From the NCBI RefSeq assembly GCF_006716865.1, contig NZ_VFPT01000001.1, positions 863,001 through 927,000 on the forward strand: a stretch of DNA of 64,000 bases, read 5' to 3'. Made by a program: the position numbers and the translations under genes. The notes below the pieces were generated by a model. That model worked only from the letters and a program-made list of their open reading frames with translations, was not told the origin of the DNA and made no database searches. The DNA is from Roseinatronobacter monicus (lineage in GTDB: Bacteria > Pseudomonadota > Alphaproteobacteria > Rhodobacterales > Rhodobacteraceae). Shown piece after piece: positions 60,307 through 64,000 of this stretch; positions within the stretch are counted from its first letter, which is position 1; each line of letters starts with the position of its first letter.

Positions 60307-62847
60307 ATGCCCAAATACCTGACCCTGACCGATTACGCCCAGATCACCGGTTCTGCGCCCATCAAGCGCCAGACCCATGGCTGGCGGTCGAAATGCCTGC
60401 AACGCCTTGTGCGGCTGGATATGCCTGTGCCGCAGACGATTGCGCTATCCTTTGGCGTGGTGCGCGAAATCGCCACCGGTGCGCAGATGAACTTGCGTCA
60501 TCTGCTGGGGCATTTCCCCAAAGGTCAGCTTTTGTCAGTGCGCCCAAGTGCCGAGCATCCGCAATGGGGCGGGCCTGCCGCGATTCTGAATATCGGCATG
60601 AATGACGAGAAACACGCCGAAATCGCCGCCATCTATGGCGAGCCGGTGGCAACCGAGTTGTATCTGCGCTTCGTGCAATCCTATGCGGCCCATGTCGCCC
60701 ATCTGGACCCCGACATGTTCGATGCGACAGAGCCTTGCTTGCCTGCGCTACAGGCGGCCTTGCGCGATTACGAATCCGAGGTGGAAGAACCTTTCCCGCA
60801 ATCGCCGGCACAGCAATTGGCGGATGTGCTGCGCTCGATGGCGCGGGCGTGGGAAGGGACATCGGCCCGATTGCTGCGGCAGGCCAAGGGTGCGCCAGTG
60901 GATGCGGGCCTTGGGCTGGTGGTGCAGGCGATGGCAGGCGGCATCGGGTCCGGCGAAAGCGGGGCAGGGCTGATCCGGTTTATTGATGCCGAGACGGGCA
61001 TGCCGCAAGTCACGGGGCGGTTCAAATCGCGCGGCGTGCATGGTCAGGATGCCATGAAGAATGGCGCAGATGTCCTGTATCTGACCCGCGACAAGCGCGG
61101 CCCGTCGCTGGAAGAACGCTGCCCCGAAGCATTTGCAGAATTGTTGCGGCACGGCGCACATGCCCGCAGCCGCTTGCGCGAAGAAATGGAGATCGAGTTT
61201 ACGCTTGAAGATGGCAAGCTGTGGGTGCTGGACGCGGTGAATGTGCAACGCTCGTCGCGTGCCTCTGTTCGGGTTGCGGTGGATCTGGCGAATGATGGCG
61301 TGATCGAGCGCGATGAGGCGCTGATGCGCATTCAGCCCAAGGCGCTGAGTGATCTGTTGCACCGTCAGGTGGATGCACGCGCGCGCACCACAGTGTTTGT
61401 ACGCGGCATTGCCGCCAGCCCCGGTGCCGCGATTGGGCGCGTTGTGTTTTCCTCGACCGCCGCGCAGGCTTGCGCCGCGCGTGACGAGCCGTGTATTTTG
61501 GTGCGCCGCGAAACCACGCCAGAGGATATTCGCGGGATGCATTCCGCGCAGGCCGTGCTGACCGAACGCGGCGGCATGACCAGCCACGCGGCTGTCATCG
61601 GGCGCGGTCTGGGGGTGCCTTGTGTCGTGGGCGCATCGGGTATGCAGATTGACGAGCGGCGCAAGACCGTCCGCGCGGGTGACAATATCCTGTCCGAAGG
61701 CGACATGCTGACAGTGGACGGCACCAATGGCATGGTCCTGATTGGCGAGGTGCCCTTGCTGGAACCCGCGCTGGATGACCGGTTCACCACGCTTCTGGAC
61801 TGGGCAGATGCGCGCTGTGACATCGGTATTCGCGCCAATGCCGACACGCCCGCGGATGCGCGCATCGCGCGCGGGTTCAAGGCGCAGGGCATCGGGCTGT
61901 GCCGCACCGAGCATATGTTTTTCGAGGATGACCGCCTGACATTGATGCGCGAGATGATCTTTGCGGACACGTCTGAGGATCGCAGGGACTCGCTGGAGCG
62001 GCTTTTGCCCATGCAACGCGCGGACTTCATTGACCTGTTCGAGATCATGCAGGGCGAGCCTGTCTGCATCCGGCTGTTTGACCCGCCCTTGCACGAGTTT
62101 TTGCCGCATTCAAAAGATGGGCTGCGATTTCTGGCCGATGCGCTGGACAAACCCTTGTCCGAGATTGTCCGCCGCGCCGAGGCTTTGTCTGAGTTCAACC
62201 CGATGCTGGGCATGCGCGGTGTGCGGTTGGGGGTAACAATTCCCGAAATCTACGAGATGCAGGTCCGTGCGATTTTCGAGGCAACTGTCGAGGTTTCGCA
62301 CCGGGGGACACCGGTTGCGCCCGAAATCATGATCCCGCTGGTATCTGCCATGCGCGAGGTGGAGTTGGTCAAGTCGCGCATTGACGCGATTGCCGCGACA
62401 GTGCGGTCGCGCATGGGGGTGGATTTCGAGTATCGGGTTGGCGTGATGGTCGAGACCCCGCGCGCGGCGTTGCGGGCAGGGGACATTGCGTTGCATGCCT
62501 CTTTCCTGTCCTTTGGCACGAACGATCTGACGCAGATGACCTATGGCCTGTCGCGCGATGATGCGGGGCGGTTTATGTCGGACTATGTGCAGCAAGGTGT
62601 CTTTCCCGAAGACCCTTTTCACACGCTTGATCTGGATGGTGTGGGCGAGTTGCTGCAACTGGGCGCTGCGCGTGGCCGCAAAGCCCGTGATGACCTGACC
62701 TTGTCGATCTGTGGCGAGCATGGCGGCAACCCCGAATCGATTCGGTTTTGTCGAGAACTTGGGTTTGATTATGTGTCCTGCTCGCCCTTCCGGGTGCCGG
62801 TCGCGCGATTGGCAGCGGCACAACTGGTCATCGAGGAATTGGGCTGA
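60307..62847 (+). CDS. Pyruvate phosphate dikinase-like PEP-utilising enzyme
   Basis: An 846-residue protein. The central phosphohistidine domain (GGMTSHAAVIGRGLGVPCVVGASG, His at the GMTSHA motif) and C-terminal PEP barrel (IGLCRTEHMFFED, NPMLGMRGVRLG, VGVMVETPRAAL, FGTNDLTQM and CGEHGG) match PPDK. The N-terminal ATP-grasp part is divergent: where PPDK has a long conserved nucleotide loop, this protein reads GAGLIRFIDAETGMPQVTGRFKSRGVHGQDAMK. It is shorter than typical PPDK (about 880 residues). It lies directly after glyS, a usual neighbour in this family. It could be true PPDK or a related putative PEP-binding protein. Confidence 0.8.
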   Translation: MPKYLTLTDYAQITGSAPIKRQTHGWRSKCLQRLVRLDMPVPQTIALSFGVVREIATGAQMNLRHLLGHFPKGQLLSVRPSAEHPQWGGPAAILNIGMNDEKHAEIAAIYGEPVATELYLRFVQSYAAHVAHLDPDMFDATEPCLPALQAALRDYESEVEEPFPQSPAQQLADVLRSMARAWEGTSARLLRQAKGAPVDAGLGLVVQAMAGGIGSGESGAGLIRFIDAETGMPQVTGRFKSRGVHGQDAMKNGADVLYLTRDKRGPSLEERCPEAFAELLRHGAHARSRLREEMEIEFTLEDGKLWVLDAVNVQRSSRASVRVAVDLANDGVIERDEALMRIQPKALSDLLHRQVDARARTTVFVRGIAASPGAAIGRVVFSSTAAQACAARDEPCILVRRETTPEDIRGMHSAQAVLTERGGMTSHAAVIGRGLGVPCVVGASGMQIDERRKTVRAGDNILSEGDMLTVDGTNGMVLIGEVPLLEPALDDRFTTLLDWADARCDIGIRANADTPADARIARGFKAQGIGLCRTEHMFFEDDRLTLMREMIFADTSEDRRDSLERLLPMQRADFIDLFEIMQGEPVCIRLFDPPLHEFLPHSKDGLRFLADALDKPLSEIVRRAEALSEFNPMLGMRGVRLGVTIPEIYEMQVRAIFEATVEVSHRGTPVAPEIMIPLVSAMREVELVKSRIDAIAATVRSRMGVDFEYRVGVMVETPRAALRAGDIALHASFLSFGTNDLTQMTYGLSRDDAGRFMSDYVQQGVFPEDPFHTLDLDGVGELLQLGAARGRKARDDLTLSICGEHGGNPESIRFCRELGFDYVSCSPFRVPVARLAAAQLVIEELG

Positions 62848-63018
62848 CCCCTGAAACTACGCGCTTTTCTAAGGGTATCGGCGAGAATTGGCCCATCCAG
62901 CCGGGTGCATTCGTGGGCAATTATGGATCTTTTAACGATTTTCAGGTAAGGCTGCTCGTGTAAATGTGAATCCGACTGATGAGGGCAGGCGCAAAATTGC
63001 TTGTTGCGCTATATTTGT

Positions 63019-64000
63019 ATGACTGATTTTGAACCAAATCAAACGCGTCCGCAGGGGCAGTGCGACGATGGGAATGCGCGCGATGTGGCGGTACCTCTGG
63101 CTTCGCCGGAACGAAAATCGCATACGCGCCTGACCTTGTTCTCGCTGTGCATCATGGGGGCCTTGGTTGCCCCGCTCAGCGTCGGTTCTCGGGTAAATGA
63201 CGCGACTTTGAATGAGGATATGCGCTCGAAACTGGTGATGGCGTCGGTTCAGCATTCAAACCCCGTTACCCGCAACGCAGTTATGACCGAAGTGCCCGCG
63301 CAGCGTATGCCAAATATCGCGCAAGTCCTGTTGAACCCGAATGCAGCGCGCGCAGCCTCGGTGCGGGTTGCTCCGATCCCCAGACCAGAGAACCTGAAGC
63401 AACCCGTAGCAAACGGGCAGGATGTCGGCGCGTTTTTTGCCTTGGTCGGCCCACAGGTCACTGTGCAAAATTCGCCGCGCCCGCTCGCGCGCGAAAAAGC
63501 GGCCATCTCTGTGCTTGCGAAACTCGATGTTCGGATTTCCACTCAGGGGGCTGGCGTCGCACCCCTGCGTCTTGATCGGGCGTTGGCGCCGCTCTCTTCG
63601 GCGCGGCCCATGCTGCGCCCCGCCTCGGTCGAGCGCCGTGTGGTCCAGTATAATGACAGATGGTTGCGCAGTCTGGAGTTGCGCCCTCAGAGTGATGAGA
63701 AAGCCTGCCTTGCAAAGGCTATCTATCACGAGGCGCGCGGCGAGAGTTTGCGCGGTCAGTTTGCCGTGACCGAGGTCATCCTGAACAGGGTTGATTCGCC
63801 TCAATTTCCGAACTCGGTTTGCGGTGTTGTCTATCAAGGTGTCCGGTCAGGGCGGCTTGGCGGGTGTCAGTTCAGCTTTGCCTGTGATGGTAATTCTGAG
63901 GCGATGCCCAACCGCCACGCCGCATCGCGCGCCAACCGGATCGCGCAGGTTATGGTTGATGGGGGCCATCGCGGCCTGACACAAGGTGCGTTGTATTTCC
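63019..64000 (+). CDS. Cell-wall hydrolase (SleB-like), truncated by the window end
   Basis: About 327 residues are visible from the ATG at 63019. An N-terminal membrane helix ([20 protein letters not shown]) follows a polar cytoplasmic start, then a long unconserved periplasmic linker. The hydrolase_2 domain begins at about residue 234 with [29 protein letters not shown] (the catalytic Glu is in YHEARGE) and continues with VCGVVYQG and CQFSFACDG. Such lytic enzymes cleave peptidoglycan glycan strands. The C-terminus lies beyond the sequence. Confidence 0.9.
   Translation, partial: MTDFEPNQTRPQGQCDDGNARDVAVPLASPERKSHTRLTLFSLCIMGALVAPLSVGSRVNDATLNEDMRSKLVMASVQHSNPVTRNAVMTEVPAQRMPNIAQVLLNPNAARAASVRVAPIPRPENLKQPVANGQDVGAFFALVGPQVTVQNSPRPLAREKAAISVLAKLDVRISTQGAGVAPLRLDRALAPLSSARPMLRPASVERRVVQYNDRWLRSLELRPQSDEKACLAKAIYHEARGESLRGQFAVTEVILNRVDSPQFPNSVCGVVYQGVRSGRLGGCQFSFACDGNSEAMPNRHAASRANRIAQVMVDGGHRGLTQGALYF

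Noticed and set aside
1..64000. CRISPR arrays, tRNA/rRNA genes, prophage
   Set aside because: No regular direct repeats with spacers, no cloverleaf or rRNA sequence, and no phage structural genes were seen by eye.

Overview
The window looks like one contiguous chromosome segment of an alphaproteobacterium of the family Rhodobacteraceae. The evidence is the gene content: DUF6477/DUF6456 proteins, flaF-flbT-DUF1217 beside a short flagellin, glyQ-DUF6446-glyS followed by a PPDK-like gene, HIG1-adenosyltransferase-etfBA, a SAM-II riboswitch before metZ, and GC-rich coding. Several genes point to a saline and alkaline habitat, so a soda-lake type such as Rhodobaca/Roseinatronobacter is my inference, not a proof. 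These genes are a complete seven-gene Mrp Na+/H+ antiporter, a DabAB bicarbonate-uptake pair, a glucosylglycerol (compatible solute) pair, and TrkH.

Layout. 0.2-5.6 kb: dusA, two Rhodobacteraceae-specific proteins, an ABC-F ATPase and an NhaR-like LysR regulator. 5.7-9.6 kb: dabB-dabA, divergent from that regulator. 10.0-16.8 kb: flagellar cluster (DUF1217, flbT, flaF, flagellin, flgN-like, rod-binding protein, fliK, flgD), with a 931-bp IS5-type element inserted exactly at the flagellin stop codon. 17.0-21.2 kb: hemP, a GAPDH, a cold-shock protein, and a HAD phosphatase overlapping ggpS. 21.2-26.9 kb: mrpABCDEFG on the minus strand with a structured leader. 27.2-33.8 kb: a P1-family peptidase, etfBA with a cobalamin adenosyltransferase, an SDR, and an HPt/NtrC-like regulator pair. 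34-38.3 kb: prpE and maeB, with a cluster of TTTGCAAA motifs at the prpE promoter. 38.5-41.7 kb: nucleoside salvage operon cdd-deoB-add-upp. 41.8-43.5 kb: a SPOR protein broken at an 11-C tract, and suhB. 43.7-46.3 kb: an AT-rich pentapeptide-type membrane protein gene interrupted by an ISL3-type element. 46.3-49.6 kb: metR/metF and riboswitch-controlled metZ. 49.7-64 kb: folE2, a PfkB kinase, trkH, a glutamine amidotransferase, a degenerate trypsin-like protein, glyQ-DUF6446-glyS, a PPDK-like gene and a truncated cell-wall hydrolase.

How the genes work together. Ion and pH homeostasis (Mrp, TrkH), osmolyte synthesis (ggpS with its phosphatase) and inorganic carbon capture (DabAB) fit one haloalkaline lifestyle. 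metR-metF-metZ form a methionine module with two visible controls, a MetR operator and a SAM-II attenuator. prpE, maeB, the cobalamin adenosyltransferase and etfBA are all relevant to short-chain acyl-CoA metabolism.

Most notable points: the IS5 insertion that rebuilt the flagellin stop codon while separating flagellin from its 3' hairpin and from flaF-flbT; the NtrC-like regulator lacking GAFTGA and the Walker B acidic pair; the structured mrpA leader; the poly-C frameshift; and the ISL3 disruption. I saw no CRISPR array, tRNA, rRNA, phage or recognisable defence system. I did not find a clearly new multi-gene system.
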